From Desulfovibrio sp. (GTDB lineage Bacteria > Desulfobacterota > Desulfovibrionia > Desulfovibrionales > Desulfovibrionaceae): a DNA stretch of 64,000 bases. The notes beneath the pieces are model-generated. The model saw only the letters and a list, made by a program, of their open reading frames with translations. It was not told where the DNA came from and ran no database searches. The DNA lies in assembly GCA_016208105.1 (NCBI GenBank), contig JACQYS010000008.1:211090-275089 (forward strand), written 5' to 3'. This document shows, one piece after another, positions 27,977-37,078 of this stretch (position 1 is the stretch's first letter; every line of letters begins with the position of its first letter). The position numbers and the translations under genes were made by a program.

Positions 27977-28858
27977 ATGCCTATCAGTTGGGACGAGGCG
28001 CAAAAACGGCTTGAGAAGGCCGCGAGCATCCTAAACCGCGAGGAACCCGTCAGTGTCAGGGGTCCCATAAGCGTGGGAGTGGACCTTGGAACCGCAGACG
28101 TGGTGCTCATGGTCCTGGACGCATCCGGGGAACCTGTGGCCGCATTCCTGGAGTGGGCCGAAGTGGTTCGCGACGGGGTGGTGGTGGACTACATGGGGGC
28201 GGTGGACATCGTACGCGACATGGTGACCAAAGCCCGCAAGCGCACCGGCATGGAGATCACCCACGCCTCCACCTCGTTTCCGCCCGGAACGGACCGTCGC
28301 CTCTCCACCAACATACTCGAAGCCGCCTGGCTCGAGGTGGCGGCCGTGCAGGACGAACCCACCTGCGTGGCCGAGCTCTTGAGCCTCCACAATGCCGCCG
28401 TGGTGGATATCGGCGGAGGCACAACCGGAACGGCGGTCGTCCGGGATGGAAAAGTGGTTTTCAGCGCGGACGAAGCCACCGGGGGCAGGCATCTGAGTCT
28501 GGTCCTGGCCGGACATTACGGCATCTCCTTCGAAGAGGCTGAGAAGAGGAAACGCCAGGCCGCCAAGTACGACGTCTTGAACCTGGTGCGGCCGACCTTG
28601 GAACGCGTCGGGGACATCGTGGCCAGGCACATCCATGGGCACGACGTCGAACGCATCATCCTCTCCGGCGGGACCTGCTGCCTGCCGGGCGCTGCCGAGG
28701 TGCTCGCCTCCGAACTCGGACTGCCGGTCACCCTGCCGTGCGAGCCGCTCCTGCTCACACCTCTGGCCATCGCCTCGCTCTCCCAGAGCAATGCTCCCAT
28801 GTCCCATGATTCTCACATCTTTCAAGGACCATACATAGGAAAGGGGTTGAGACAATGA
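27977..28858 (+). CDS. eutJ: EutJ-like actin-fold chaperone
   Basis: A 293-residue protein of the EutJ/DnaK-actin ATPase superfamily. It has the phosphate-1 loop VGVDLGTADVVLMV, phosphate-2 VVDIGGGTTGTAVV and an adenosine motif IILSGGTCCLPG. EutJ proteins are assumed to help fold or reactivate compartment enzymes, but their role is poorly defined. It starts 4 bp after the dehydrogenase and overlaps the next gene by four bases (ATGA). Confidence 0.9.
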   Translation: MPISWDEAQKRLEKAASILNREEPVSVRGPISVGVDLGTADVVLMVLDASGEPVAAFLEWAEVVRDGVVVDYMGAVDIVRDMVTKARKRTGMEITHASTSFPPGTDRRLSTNILEAAWLEVAAVQDEPTCVAELLSLHNAAVVDIGGGTTGTAVVRDGKVVFSADEATGGRHLSLVLAGHYGISFEEAEKRKRQAAKYDVLNLVRPTLERVGDIVARHIHGHDVERIILSGGTCCLPGAAEVLASELGLPVTLPCEPLLLTPLAIASLSQSNAPMSHDSHIFQGPYIGKGLRQ

Positions 28859-29778
28859 AGGTCATTGACTTCCGCTTCAGACCAAACACGCAGCAGACCA
28901 TCTCAGGCATCCAGAACAGCAAGATGTTCAAGGGGCTCTGCGAATCCATCGATTTTTCCAAGATGAAACCGCAGACCGTGGAAGAGGTGGTTGTCGACCT
29001 GGACCAGAACGGCGTCGAATGGGCGGTGATCACCGGCCGCGACTGCGAGACCACCTACGGAGCCAAGTCCAACAACGACAGCGTGATCGAGTTCGTCAAG
29101 AAATTCCCGCGTAAGTTCTTCGGCTTCGTGGGGCTCGACCCGCACAAGGGCATGCAGGCCGTGTACGAGCTGCGCGCGGCGATTAACGACCTGGGCCTGC
29201 ACGGAGCCGCCGTGGACCCTTACCTTGCCCAGATCTACGCCAACGACGCCAAATACTACCCCATCTACGCCAAGTGCTGCGAACTGGACGTGCCGTTGGT
29301 GTTCACCACCGGTCCGGCTACGCTCGTTCCCGGCGCCATAATCGACCACGTGGCACCGCGCTACATCGACTTCGTGGCCCGGGATTTCCCGGATCTTAAA
29401 ATCATCATCAGCCACGGCGGGTACCCCTGGGTGAACGAGGCCATCATCGTGGCCCAGCGTAACCGCAACGTGTACATCGAGCTTTCGGAATACGAGTTCT
29501 CCCCCATGTCCGAAGCATACGTGCAGGCCGCCAACACCATGATCGCGGACAAGATCCTCTACGCAAGCGCGCACCCCTTCGTGGACTTCAGGGAAGCGCT
29601 CAAGACCTACGCGCAGCTGCCGTTCAAGCCCGATGTTCGCCGCAAGATCATGTACGACAACGCGGCCAAGCTCCTGGGGATCAAGTCCGAAGCCCCGGCG
29701 GTAATACAAGGGGACGGCGGCAACCGCGACGCCGTGGCCGAAATTGTCCGCGAGGTATTGGCTCGTTTGAAGGCCTGA
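28855..29778 (+). CDS. Amidohydrolase-family protein with atypical ligands and encapsulation-like C-terminus
   Basis: A 307-residue TIM-barrel protein of the amidohydrolase_2 family (DPYLAQIYANDAKYYPIYAKC, IIISHGGYPWVNEA). The usual N-terminal metal motif HxH is RxR here (VIDFRFRP, R7 and R9). The usual late aspartate of the G(S/T)DxP motif is alanine (YASAHP, A239). H187 of the SHGG motif is kept. After a linker the last 16 residues (RDAVAEIVREVLARLK) form an amphipathic helix that resembles BMC encapsulation peptides, including the one on the aldehyde dehydrogenase. The start overlaps eutJ. Its function is unknown; lumenal cargo with a non-metal or altered activity is my inference. Confidence 0.8.
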   Translation: MKVIDFRFRPNTQQTISGIQNSKMFKGLCESIDFSKMKPQTVEEVVVDLDQNGVEWAVITGRDCETTYGAKSNNDSVIEFVKKFPRKFFGFVGLDPHKGMQAVYELRAAINDLGLHGAAVDPYLAQIYANDAKYYPIYAKCCELDVPLVFTTGPATLVPGAIIDHVAPRYIDFVARDFPDLKIIISHGGYPWVNEAIIVAQRNRNVYIELSEYEFSPMSEAYVQAANTMIADKILYASAHPFVDFREALKTYAQLPFKPDVRRKIMYDNAAKLLGIKSEAPAVIQGDGGNRDAVAEIVREVLARLKA

Positions 29779-29830
29779 ACTCCAGACGTTCCTGGAAGTA
29801 GCTGATTTGCTCCATTAACCGCATCCCGGA

Positions 29831-29863
29831 GGGAGAGCCGGCCTCGTTGCGGCTTTCTCTCCC
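29831..29863 (+). terminator. Hairpin at the end of the BMC operon
   Basis: GGGAGAG and CTCTCCC form a 7-bp stem with a short inner CCG/CGG stem. It lies 52 bp after the last gene and before the chemoreceptor. There is no U-run, so it may be a weak terminator or a 3'-end stabiliser. Confidence 0.4.
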
Positions 29864-29935
29864 CAACGGACGATTGCCTGCAATAGGCGTGGCCCCATGT
29901 GGCCTTGGCATGTTTTTCGGGAGGAGGTTTTCCCA

Positions 29936-32095
29936 ATGTTCAAGGACATGAAGCTCGGGGTGAAACTCGGTCTGGGTTTCGGAATCTTGGTACTGCTAAC
30001 CTGCGCGCTCGGCCTTTTGGCCATCGCGAAGATGCACTCCGCCCAGGAGGGCGGAGAGGACATGGCCCTGGCGCATATTCCCGAGGTGGTCATCGCCAAC
30101 GGATTGGAGCGCTCGGTGCAGATGGCCATGCTTTCCATGCGCGGCTATTCCTTATCCTACAAGCCCGCATACTGGGAGGAAAGCCAGAAGTGGCTCGCCC
30201 AGGCGCGAGAATTTCTGGAACAAGCCCAGGCTCACCTGCAAAAATATCCCGCAGCCGCCCAGATCAAGGAAGGCGAGTCCAGGGCGACGGCTGAGGTGGA
30301 TCGTTACGCTAAAGCTGCGCAGGAAACCAAGGCTATTGTCGACCTGATGGTCAAGGAACGGGGCTTCATGGACAGAGCCTCCGAAGAATTCAATGCCAAC
30401 ACCTCAAAATACCTTGAGAACAGAAAAAAATGGCTCCTCTCGCTGATTGATGCCAACAAGTCCGGAATGTTTCTGAAAGAGGGCCTGGAAGACGTTTTCG
30501 CCATGAACAAGATTGACGACCTCGGCTCCCAGATCCTGCTCAAGACCTTCAAGGCCCAGGCCCTGTTCGATGTGAAGCAGGTGGAAGGAGTGAAGGGCCA
30601 GTTGAAAGAGCTTGGTGAACTTCTCGACAAGCTCAAGGCGCGCACCAGCGACATGGGCGCCATGATGGCCCTGGAAGGCCTGAGCGCGAGCGCCGAGGCC
30701 TACGAAGCGACCATCGGGGACTATCTCAAGGCCTTGCAGCGCCTGGAAGAGGCGAATCGGGCCCTGGACGCCACAGGTGGCAACGTGGTGGCGGTCGCCA
30801 GGGAAATCGCCGACGCCGGAATGAAGCAGGCCCAGTTGATCGCGGACCGGTCCGCGAAAGACCTGGGAGCCGCCATGTACGGGCTCATGGGCGGTCTTGG
30901 CGTCGCAGTGGCTCTGGGTCTGGGGGTTGCCGTGTATCTGACCAGGAGCATCACCGCGCCCATGACCAAGGGAGCGGCCTTTGCTTCCGCCGTGGCCTCG
31001 GGAGACCTGGACCAGACGCTGGACCTGGACCAGAACGATGAAGTGGGCGTGCTGGCCAAGGCCATGACGCTTATGGTCGCCACCTTGAAGCTCAAGATCG
31101 CCGAAGCCACCAAGCAGGAGGTCCAGGCCAGGGAAGCGGCCACAGAGGCCAAATCGGCCATGGAGCAGGCCCAGCTCAAGGAGCAGGAGGTCAGCGAGCT
31201 GCTCGCCAGGATGAACGCGCTGGCGGACCAGGCCCAGTCGATCTCGGAGAGGATGTCCTCGGCCACGGAGCAACTTTCCGCACAGACTCAGGAAATATCC
31301 TCGGGAGCGCAGTCGCAAAGCCAGCGCATCGCCGTAACAGCCACAGCCATGGAACAGATGACCGCCACGGTCCTGGACGTGGCTCAAAACGCCTCAGAAG
31401 CCTCGTCCAACGCCGATCAGGCCCTTCACAAGGCCACCCACGGCGCAACCGTGGTTGGCCAGGCCGTCACCGGCATCGGCGGCGTGCATTCCATCACCCA
31501 GGATCTCCAGCACAACATGGAAGATCTGGGTCACAAGGCCGAGGCCATCGGCACTGTGCTGAACGTCATCTCCGACATTGCGGACCAGACCAACCTGCTG
31601 GCGCTCAACGCTGCCATCGAAGCAGCCAGAGCGGGAGAGGCGGGACGTGGATTCGCGGTGGTGGCGGACGAAGTGCGCAAGCTTGCTGAGAAGACCATGG
31701 GCGCCACCAGGGAAGTCGGCGACAGCATCCAGGCCATCCAGAACGCTGCGCGCCTAAGCGTGGTGAAGATGCAGAACGCGGCTTCGGAAGTGGAAAAAGT
31801 CACCGGCCTGGCCCAGCAGTCAGGCACCGTGCTCTCCGAAATACTGGGGCTTACCGAGACCAACGCCAAGCGTGTGGAAGGCATCGCGGCCGCGGCCGAG
31901 GAGCAATCGGCCTCAACCGGAGAAATCAACCGGGCCATCGAGCATATCAACCGCATCGTGAGCGAAACCGCCGAGGGGATCAACCAATCGGCCAAGGCCA
32001 TCGAGGATCTGACCGTGATGTCTTCCGAGTTGAACGAGCTCATCGCGCACCTCAAATTCGCGGATGAGACGCAAGGTCCGAAAATGCTTTTGTAA
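29936..32095 (+). CDS. Methyl-accepting chemotaxis protein
   Basis: A 719-residue chemoreceptor starting [11 protein letters not shown] after GGGAGGAGG. It has TM1 (about residues 12-32) and a long helical sensory domain of about 300 residues, fitting a helical-bundle class. TM2 ([20 protein letters not shown]) is followed by a HAMP domain and the conserved signalling tip with [21 protein letters not shown]. The gene follows the isethionate operon on the same strand, so it may sense isethionate or a related sulfonate. That ligand is a guess. Confidence 0.9.
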   Translation: MFKDMKLGVKLGLGFGILVLLTCALGLLAIAKMHSAQEGGEDMALAHIPEVVIANGLERSVQMAMLSMRGYSLSYKPAYWEESQKWLAQAREFLEQAQAHLQKYPAAAQIKEGESRATAEVDRYAKAAQETKAIVDLMVKERGFMDRASEEFNANTSKYLENRKKWLLSLIDANKSGMFLKEGLEDVFAMNKIDDLGSQILLKTFKAQALFDVKQVEGVKGQLKELGELLDKLKARTSDMGAMMALEGLSASAEAYEATIGDYLKALQRLEEANRALDATGGNVVAVAREIADAGMKQAQLIADRSAKDLGAAMYGLMGGLGVAVALGLGVAVYLTRSITAPMTKGAAFASAVASGDLDQTLDLDQNDEVGVLAKAMTLMVATLKLKIAEATKQEVQAREAATEAKSAMEQAQLKEQEVSELLARMNALADQAQSISERMSSATEQLSAQTQEISSGAQSQSQRIAVTATAMEQMTATVLDVAQNASEASSNADQALHKATHGATVVGQAVTGIGGVHSITQDLQHNMEDLGHKAEAIGTVLNVISDIADQTNLLALNAAIEAARAGEAGRGFAVVADEVRKLAEKTMGATREVGDSIQAIQNAARLSVVKMQNAASEVEKVTGLAQQSGTVLSEILGLTETNAKRVEGIAAAAEEQSASTGEINRAIEHINRIVSETAEGINQSAKAIEDLTVMSSELNELIAHLKFADETQGPKMLL

Positions 32096-32110
32096 CACTG
32101 TCGATAGACT

Positions 32111-32144
32111 CCCGGCCCGCATGCCGCGCCAGACACGGGCCGGG
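32111..32144 (+). terminator. Hairpin after the chemoreceptor gene
   Basis: CCCGGCCCG and CGGGCCGGG give a perfect 9-bp stem with a 16-base loop, starting 16 bp after the stop codon. It lacks a U-run, so termination strength is uncertain. Confidence 0.5.
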
Positions 32145-32203
32145 ACAACGACATATGGCAACCAAGAACGCATCCCCCGTGGGACGCGGGGGTACGCACA
32201 AGA

Positions 32204-32977
32204 ATGATTTCCTTGGCCGTAATAGCCTTTTTCGTGGGCATGCTCATCGGCACCGTGGGGATCGGTGGGATTCTTCTCATACCGGCCATCAGCGCCTTCA
32301 CGGGCATGGGCACCCGCGAGGCCATGGCCACGGCCCTGTTCAGCTTCATCTTCACCGCGGTGATAGGCACCTACCTCTTCGAACGCCGCAAAAGCATCGA
32401 CTGGATGATCTCAGTGCCCATCTGCCTTGGGGCCCTTCTTTTCGGCTATCTGGGGGCCCTGGTGAACTCCATGGTCAACACGCTCTGGCTCAATGTCGCC
32501 CTCTCTTTGGTCATCATTTTCGCCGGCGCCTATGTTCTCATCCCCAGTCTGGGGACCAGACAATTTGAATTCGACAAGCGCTCCGCGGCCCACCTGGCCC
32601 TTTTGACCGGAATCGGAGGCGTGGTCGGCTTCGTCTCGGGCCTCACCGGGGTTGGCGGCCCAGTTCTGTCCGTACCCATCATGGTGGTCCTGGGATTTCC
32701 TCCGCTAACGGCCATCGCCACTGGCCAGGTGATCCAGGTTGCCGCGGCCAGCTCCGGCACGGTGGGCAACCTGATTCACGGATTCATCGACTTCAGGGCG
32801 GCTTCCTGGCTTTCCGTGGTCCAACTTGGCGGCTTGATACTCGGGGTGCGCTTCGCGCATTCCTTCAAGACCAACCAGCTGCGCAGGCTCGTGGCCATCG
32901 TCTGCCTGCTGGTGGGAGGGTTTCTTTTCGTCCGCTGCGCAGCAGGTATGCTGGCCGCATTCGGCCTTCACCTGTAG
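32204..32977 (+). CDS. TauE/SafE-family sulfite/anion permease
   Basis: A 257-residue membrane protein with about eight hydrophobic helices and the internal family repeats FVGMLIGTVGIGGILLIPAI and GFVSGLTGVGGPVLSVPIM. TauE/SafE proteins export sulfite, sulfoacetate or similar anions in sulfonate-degrading bacteria. Standing just after the isethionate locus, it could relieve sulfite overflow, although sulfite is also an electron acceptor for this kind of organism. Confidence 0.8.
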   Translation: MISLAVIAFFVGMLIGTVGIGGILLIPAISAFTGMGTREAMATALFSFIFTAVIGTYLFERRKSIDWMISVPICLGALLFGYLGALVNSMVNTLWLNVALSLVIIFAGAYVLIPSLGTRQFEFDKRSAAHLALLTGIGGVVGFVSGLTGVGGPVLSVPIMVVLGFPPLTAIATGQVIQVAAASSGTVGNLIHGFIDFRAASWLSVVQLGGLILGVRFAHSFKTNQLRRLVAIVCLLVGGFLFVRCAAGMLAAFGLHL

Positions 32978-33117
32978 CCTCGCTGTTAATCAAACGCGGC
33001 CCTCCCATTTTTAAGAAGAACTTGACGAAAGCCCGCCTCTTGCGCTCCCATACATAGGTCTTTTTCACTGACACCACTTTTGGAATCGATCCAGGCTTTA
33101 CGCCACGGGAGGTTGCC

Positions 33118-34026
33118 ATGAACAGTCTGAAACACGCCTTACTGCTCTGTTCGCTTCTCGTCCTTTCGTGCCTTGGTCCAAGCGGAGCGGCCGCCAAGGA
33201 AGAGCTGATGGGAAAGACCTCGGTGGGCGACCTTACGGTCTTCATTCTCTCGGACGGATACCGCGACCTGGACGCCAAGCTCTTCCTGGCCACGGATCCC
33301 TCGCAGCAGGCAGCGGTGAAAGAAATCTATCCTCAGGGCAAGACACGCAATTCGCTCAACACCTTTCTCATGAAGTCCGCTGGGAAGCTTATTCTGGTGG
33401 ATACCGGCGGTGGGGCGCTTTTGGGGCCTGACGCGGGAGGACTTCCCAAAGCCCTGGCCGCGGCCGGTTTTTCCCCGGGGGACATTACCGACGTGCTCCT
33501 GACCCACAACCATCGCGACCACATCGGCGGTCTGGCCCTGGACGGCAAGGCCGCTTTTGCCAACGCCACAGTCCATCTGTCCAAGGCCGAGCACGATTTC
33601 TGGATGAACCCCGCCAACGAGGCCACTGTCGCGGAGCGGGCCCGGACAACCTTCGTGGCCACCCGTGAGATGCTGGCCCTGTATCCGGGCAAGGTCCGTA
33701 CCTTCGAGCCCGGGCAGGAGCAATTCCCCGGAGTAAAGACCCTCGCCGCCTACGGGCACACACCCGGACACATCGCCGTGCTGGTGAGTTCGAAAGGCGA
33801 CAATCTGCTCATCTTTGGCGACCTGCTGCACGGCATTGACCTGCAACTCGCTCGCCCGGACATCGCCATAGCCTTCGACTCAGACCCTGCCGCCGCCGTC
33901 GCGTCCAGGAAAACCCTGCTCAGCCGGGCCGCAACCGAGAAATGGAGCGTGACCGGTGTTCACGTTCCAGGGCCGGATACGTACCGCATCCAGGCGAAAG
34001 GGGACGGCTTCGCCTTTGTTCGTTAA
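33118..34026 (+). CDS. Exported metallo-beta-lactamase-fold hydrolase
   Basis: A 302-residue protein with a signal peptide ([18 protein letters not shown]) and an MBL-fold domain. The zinc motif is [12 protein letters not shown] (HxHxDH, with N between the first two histidines). Further ligands are in [11 protein letters not shown] and [10 protein letters not shown]. The C-terminus has [13 protein letters not shown]. It resembles periplasmic MBL hydrolases of the quorum-lactonase/alkylsulfatase-like group, but the substrate cannot be told. It begins after GGGAGGTTGCC. Confidence 0.8.
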   Translation: MNSLKHALLLCSLLVLSCLGPSGAAAKEELMGKTSVGDLTVFILSDGYRDLDAKLFLATDPSQQAAVKEIYPQGKTRNSLNTFLMKSAGKLILVDTGGGALLGPDAGGLPKALAAAGFSPGDITDVLLTHNHRDHIGGLALDGKAAFANATVHLSKAEHDFWMNPANEATVAERARTTFVATREMLALYPGKVRTFEPGQEQFPGVKTLAAYGHTPGHIAVLVSSKGDNLLIFGDLLHGIDLQLARPDIAIAFDSDPAAAVASRKTLLSRAATEKWSVTGVHVPGPDTYRIQAKGDGFAFVR

Positions 34027-34097
34027 AATTCGTTGGTGAGTATAATCTTCCAGGGCCATACGGCCTGAAACAGATCAGACAAGGCAGACCAAGCAGC

Positions 34098-35006
34098 ATG
34101 ACGACGAAAGGACAAGAAGCGGCCACGCCTTCCTCAACACGCATCGGTTGGATCGGCACCGGGATAATGGGGCTTTCCATGTGCGGCCATCTCATGGACG
34201 CCGGATATGCGCTCACGGTTTTCAATCGCAGCAAGGACAAGGCCCTGCCGCTTCTGGAAAAGGGCGCCGTGTGGGCTGAAACTCCCCGGGAAGCGGCGCG
34301 CTCTTCAGACGTTGTTTTCACCATGGTGGGCTACCCCAAGGACGTGCGCGAAGTGTACTTCGGGGAAAACGGTGTGCTGGCCGGGGCCAAGCCCGGTGCG
34401 ACCCTGGTGGACATGACCACCAACAGCCCGAGCCTGGCCGAGGAGATTGCGGCCGCGGCAAGCAACGCCGGATTGTTCGTCCTGGACGCCCCGGTTTCCG
34501 GTGGCGACATCGGAGCGAGAAACGCCACCTTGTCCATCATGGTGGGAGGTGACGAGAAGGTGTTCAAAGCCGTTCGCCCCCTGTTTGAAGTGATGGGCAA
34601 GACCATCGTGCTCCAAGGCCCTGCCGGCTGCGGCCAGCACGCCAAGATGTGCAACCAGATCGTCATCGCCGGGCACATGATAGGGGTGTGCGAGAGTCTG
34701 CTCTACTCGGTGCGGGCGGGACTTGCTCCGGAAAAGGTTCTGGAGTCCATTTCCACCGGAGCCGCGGCCTGCCCCGCCCTGACAGGATTGTGGCCGAGGA
34801 TCCTTAAGAATGATTTCGCGCCCGGCTTCTTCATCGACCACTTCATCAAGGACATGGGCATCGCCCTGGAGGAATCGAAAAGAATGGGACTTCAGCTCAA
34901 GGGTCTGGCTCTGGTGGCCGACGTCTACCGAGAAGCCCAGGCCATGGGGTTCGGGCAAAACGGCACCCAGGCCCTGTACCTGGCCCTACAGAAGCTGGCC
35001 GCGTAA
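34098..35006 (+). CDS. NAD(P)-dependent beta-hydroxyacid dehydrogenase
   Basis: A 302-residue enzyme of the 3-hydroxyisobutyrate/tartronate-semialdehyde reductase family. It has a Rossmann motif [18 protein letters not shown], the substrate-binding [13 protein letters not shown] and the catalytic lysine region [11 protein letters not shown]. It reduces or oxidises a small 3-hydroxy acid such as glycerate, hydroxyisobutyrate or sulfolactaldehyde-type compounds. The start at 34098 is chosen because the family N-terminus begins just after it; the ribosome-binding site is weak. It faces the PrpR-type regulator tail to tail with 5 bp between them, so it may belong to the tartrate module. Confidence 0.82.
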   Translation: MTTKGQEAATPSSTRIGWIGTGIMGLSMCGHLMDAGYALTVFNRSKDKALPLLEKGAVWAETPREAARSSDVVFTMVGYPKDVREVYFGENGVLAGAKPGATLVDMTTNSPSLAEEIAAAASNAGLFVLDAPVSGGDIGARNATLSIMVGGDEKVFKAVRPLFEVMGKTIVLQGPAGCGQHAKMCNQIVIAGHMIGVCESLLYSVRAGLAPEKVLESISTGAAACPALTGLWPRILKNDFAPGFFIDHFIKDMGIALEESKRMGLQLKGLALVADVYREAQAMGFGQNGTQALYLALQKLAA

Positions 35007-35011
35007 TTCGG

Positions 35012-36871
35012 TCAGACCGGTCCCAACCTGCGCATCCTGCGCCACAAGGTGGAGCGGCTGACTCCAAGCAGTTTGGCCGCCTCGCCGACCCTGCCCCGGG
35101 TCTCGGCCAGGGCTTGTCCGATCTGCTCCCCTTCGTTCGGCATGGAGCAGAGCACGGGCGAAACCGGAGAGTCCTCCAGAAGCTGGCGGATCAGGCTGCC
35201 GGAAATCTCTCCTTCCTTCAGCATGGCCGCCACCCGGGCCATGACGTTCTGCAGCTCACGGACGTTGCCAGGCCAGGCGTGGCGTTTGAGCTCCTGCAAA
35301 GCGGCTGCGGAAAGAACATGCCCCTGCCCCCGGGTTTGCGCCATGGCCAGAAAGTGTTCGGCCAGGATGGGAATGTCCTGTAGACGCTGGCGCAGGGGAG
35401 GCAGTTTGAGGCGTAGGACGTTCAAACGGTAGTAGAGGTCGCTGCGGAACGCCCCCGAGTGAACGAGTTCCGTAAGGCTCCTGTTCGTTGCAGCCACCAC
35501 CCTCACATCCACGGGTATCACCTGGTCGCTGCCTAGGCGCATGACTTTCTTCTCCTGAAGCACTCGTAAGAGTTTGCCTTGAATCCCGGCATCCATCTCA
35601 GCGATTTCGTCCAAAAAGATCGTCCCACCGTGGGCCAGCTCGAACAGACCCGGCTTTCCCTTCTGGCTGGCGCCGGTGAACGCACCCTGAACATAGCCGA
35701 AGAGCTCGCTCTCCAGGAGCTGCCCGGGCAAGGCCGCACAGTTCACTGCCACGAACGGTCCAGCGGAGCGGTCGCTTGCGTTGTGGATGCTCTGGGCGAA
35801 AAGCTCCTTGCCCGTTCCAGTCTCTCCCCGTACGAGCACCGTGGCGTCGTATTGGGCGAAGTCGATACCCATGGAGATTGCTTGGCGCAAAATCTCGCTG
35901 GTGCCCAAAATATCCTTGAAACGCACCGTGGCCACGTGGCCGGAAGCCAGGATGCTTTTTCTTACGGTAGCTTCCATCTTTTGAATCTGGCGCACGTCGT
36001 GGAAGGTGGCCACCGCGCCAACCGTCACACCGCGCACGGTGATGGCTGCCTTGTTGCACATTATTTCTTGGTCGAAGACACGTTCTATCTGTCCGGCATC
36101 CCCTTTCCCGGTGTCGAGCACCTTGTCCAGCCCGAGCCTTGGCCAAACATCGGCGATGGGGCGGCCCAGTGCGTCGGCCTCGGTCAGGCGCAGCATGCGC
36201 CCTGCCATAGGGTTGAACACCGTAACCGTCCCGTCCCGGTCTACAGCCACGATTCCGTTATCCGTGGAGGTGAGCACCGCGCGCATGAGCGAGCTTTTGG
36301 TTTTTTCCACAGCCCGCGCATGAGCGATGCGCCTGGCTTCCTCAACTGCGGAAAGAATGCTTCTGGGGCCGGTCTCGACCGGCTGACAGGGAACACCGAG
36401 CTCTTTGGCAACCTGGGCCATGATGAATCCGCCGACCACAATCGCGGCACCCTCGTCCCTTGCCTTTATGATCTGCGGGCCGATATCCTCCTCGCGGAAT
36501 AATTCGTAAACCCCAATATCCACTCCGAACATGCGCCCCATCTCTTTGACCCCGCCGGTCATGTAGGGAAAGGCCACCACCGCTATCCGGTCGGTTTTGT
36601 GGGTGGCCTCATAGAGAGCTTTGATGAGGTCCATACCGCCTGAGGAAATGTCCACCACCGATATGTCCGGCAGAGCCCCCTCGATGATCTTGGCCGTGGC
36701 CCCTCGGGAGATGACCACCTCCACCCCGTCTGCTGCCAGCTTGCGGACCACTCCGACCGCTTCGCCCATAAGCCCTTTGGCCAAGCGAACATCCGGATGA
36801 TGGACTTTCAGAACGTCCCTCGCTTGTTCAAGCATCTTGGTGTGGAGCGCAACAAAAGCGATGGTGGACAT
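35012..36871 (-). CDS. PrpR-type sigma-54 activator of the tartrate module
   Basis: A 619-residue enhancer-binding protein starting MSTIAFVALH. A PrpR_N sensor domain (about residues 1-175, VISRGATAKIIEG) is followed by a PAS domain (about 195-300) and an AAA+ domain. The AAA+ domain has Walker A GETGTGKE, the canonical sigma-54 loop GAFTGA and Walker B GTIFLDEIAE. A Fis helix-turn-helix (EAAKLLGVSRSTLWRR) ends the protein. PrpR_N domains usually sense small carboxylic acids or CoA esters. It is divergent from the carrier gene at 37079, whose promoter has a sigma-54 match and a dyad in front. Confidence 0.9.
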   Translation of the reverse strand: MSTIAFVALHTKMLEQARDVLKVHHPDVRLAKGLMGEAVGVVRKLAADGVEVVISRGATAKIIEGALPDISVVDISSGGMDLIKALYEATHKTDRIAVVAFPYMTGGVKEMGRMFGVDIGVYELFREEDIGPQIIKARDEGAAIVVGGFIMAQVAKELGVPCQPVETGPRSILSAVEEARRIAHARAVEKTKSSLMRAVLTSTDNGIVAVDRDGTVTVFNPMAGRMLRLTEADALGRPIADVWPRLGLDKVLDTGKGDAGQIERVFDQEIMCNKAAITVRGVTVGAVATFHDVRQIQKMEATVRKSILASGHVATVRFKDILGTSEILRQAISMGIDFAQYDATVLVRGETGTGKELFAQSIHNASDRSAGPFVAVNCAALPGQLLESELFGYVQGAFTGASQKGKPGLFELAHGGTIFLDEIAEMDAGIQGKLLRVLQEKKVMRLGSDQVIPVDVRVVAATNRSLTELVHSGAFRSDLYYRLNVLRLKLPPLRQRLQDIPILAEHFLAMAQTRGQGHVLSAAALQELKRHAWPGNVRELQNVMARVAAMLKEGEISGSLIRQLLEDSPVSPVLCSMPNEGEQIGQALAETRGRVGEAAKLLGVSRSTLWRRMRRLGPV

Positions 36872-36917
36872 ATTCTCCCCGGCATGACGAAACGCTTTGA
36901 AACAATTTGTGACTAAC

Positions 36918-36935
36918 TGAAACACTAGCGTTTCA
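36918..36935. promoter_or_regulatory. Dyad TGAAAC-N6-GTTTCA, probable UAS of the PrpR-type regulator
   Basis: TGAAAC-ACTAGC-GTTTCA is a perfect inverted repeat. A wider TTGTGA/TCACAA pair (36907-36912 and 36933-36938) lies around it. It is centred about 85 bp upstream of the start site predicted for the sigma-54 promoter, between the divergent regulator and carrier genes. Confidence 0.7.
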
Positions 36936-36984
36936 CAACTCACAGACTTGCAGCATAACACCATGATTTACAACAACAAACTCG

Positions 36985-37002
36985 TTGGAACACATTCTGC
37001 TA
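36985..37002 (+). promoter_or_regulatory. Sigma-54 promoter of the tartrate operon
   Basis: TTGGAAC-ACATTC-TGCTA keeps GG-N10-GC (GG at 36987, GC at 36999). The -12 box is TCTGCT and the -24 box TGGAAC. It would give a leader of about 65 nt before the carrier gene. Confidence 0.75.
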
Positions 37003-37078
37003 TTGTTTTGGCATAGAAGCCGTGTCCCATTCTAACGTATCGGTATGAAACCGGAAGCGAAACGCCAAGGAGCCAGAC

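Noticed and set aside
26537..28003. A 488-codon minus-strand frame opposite the aldehyde dehydrogenase
   Set aside because: It mirrors the dehydrogenase coding strand, is histidine- and glycine-rich and has no recognisable domain.
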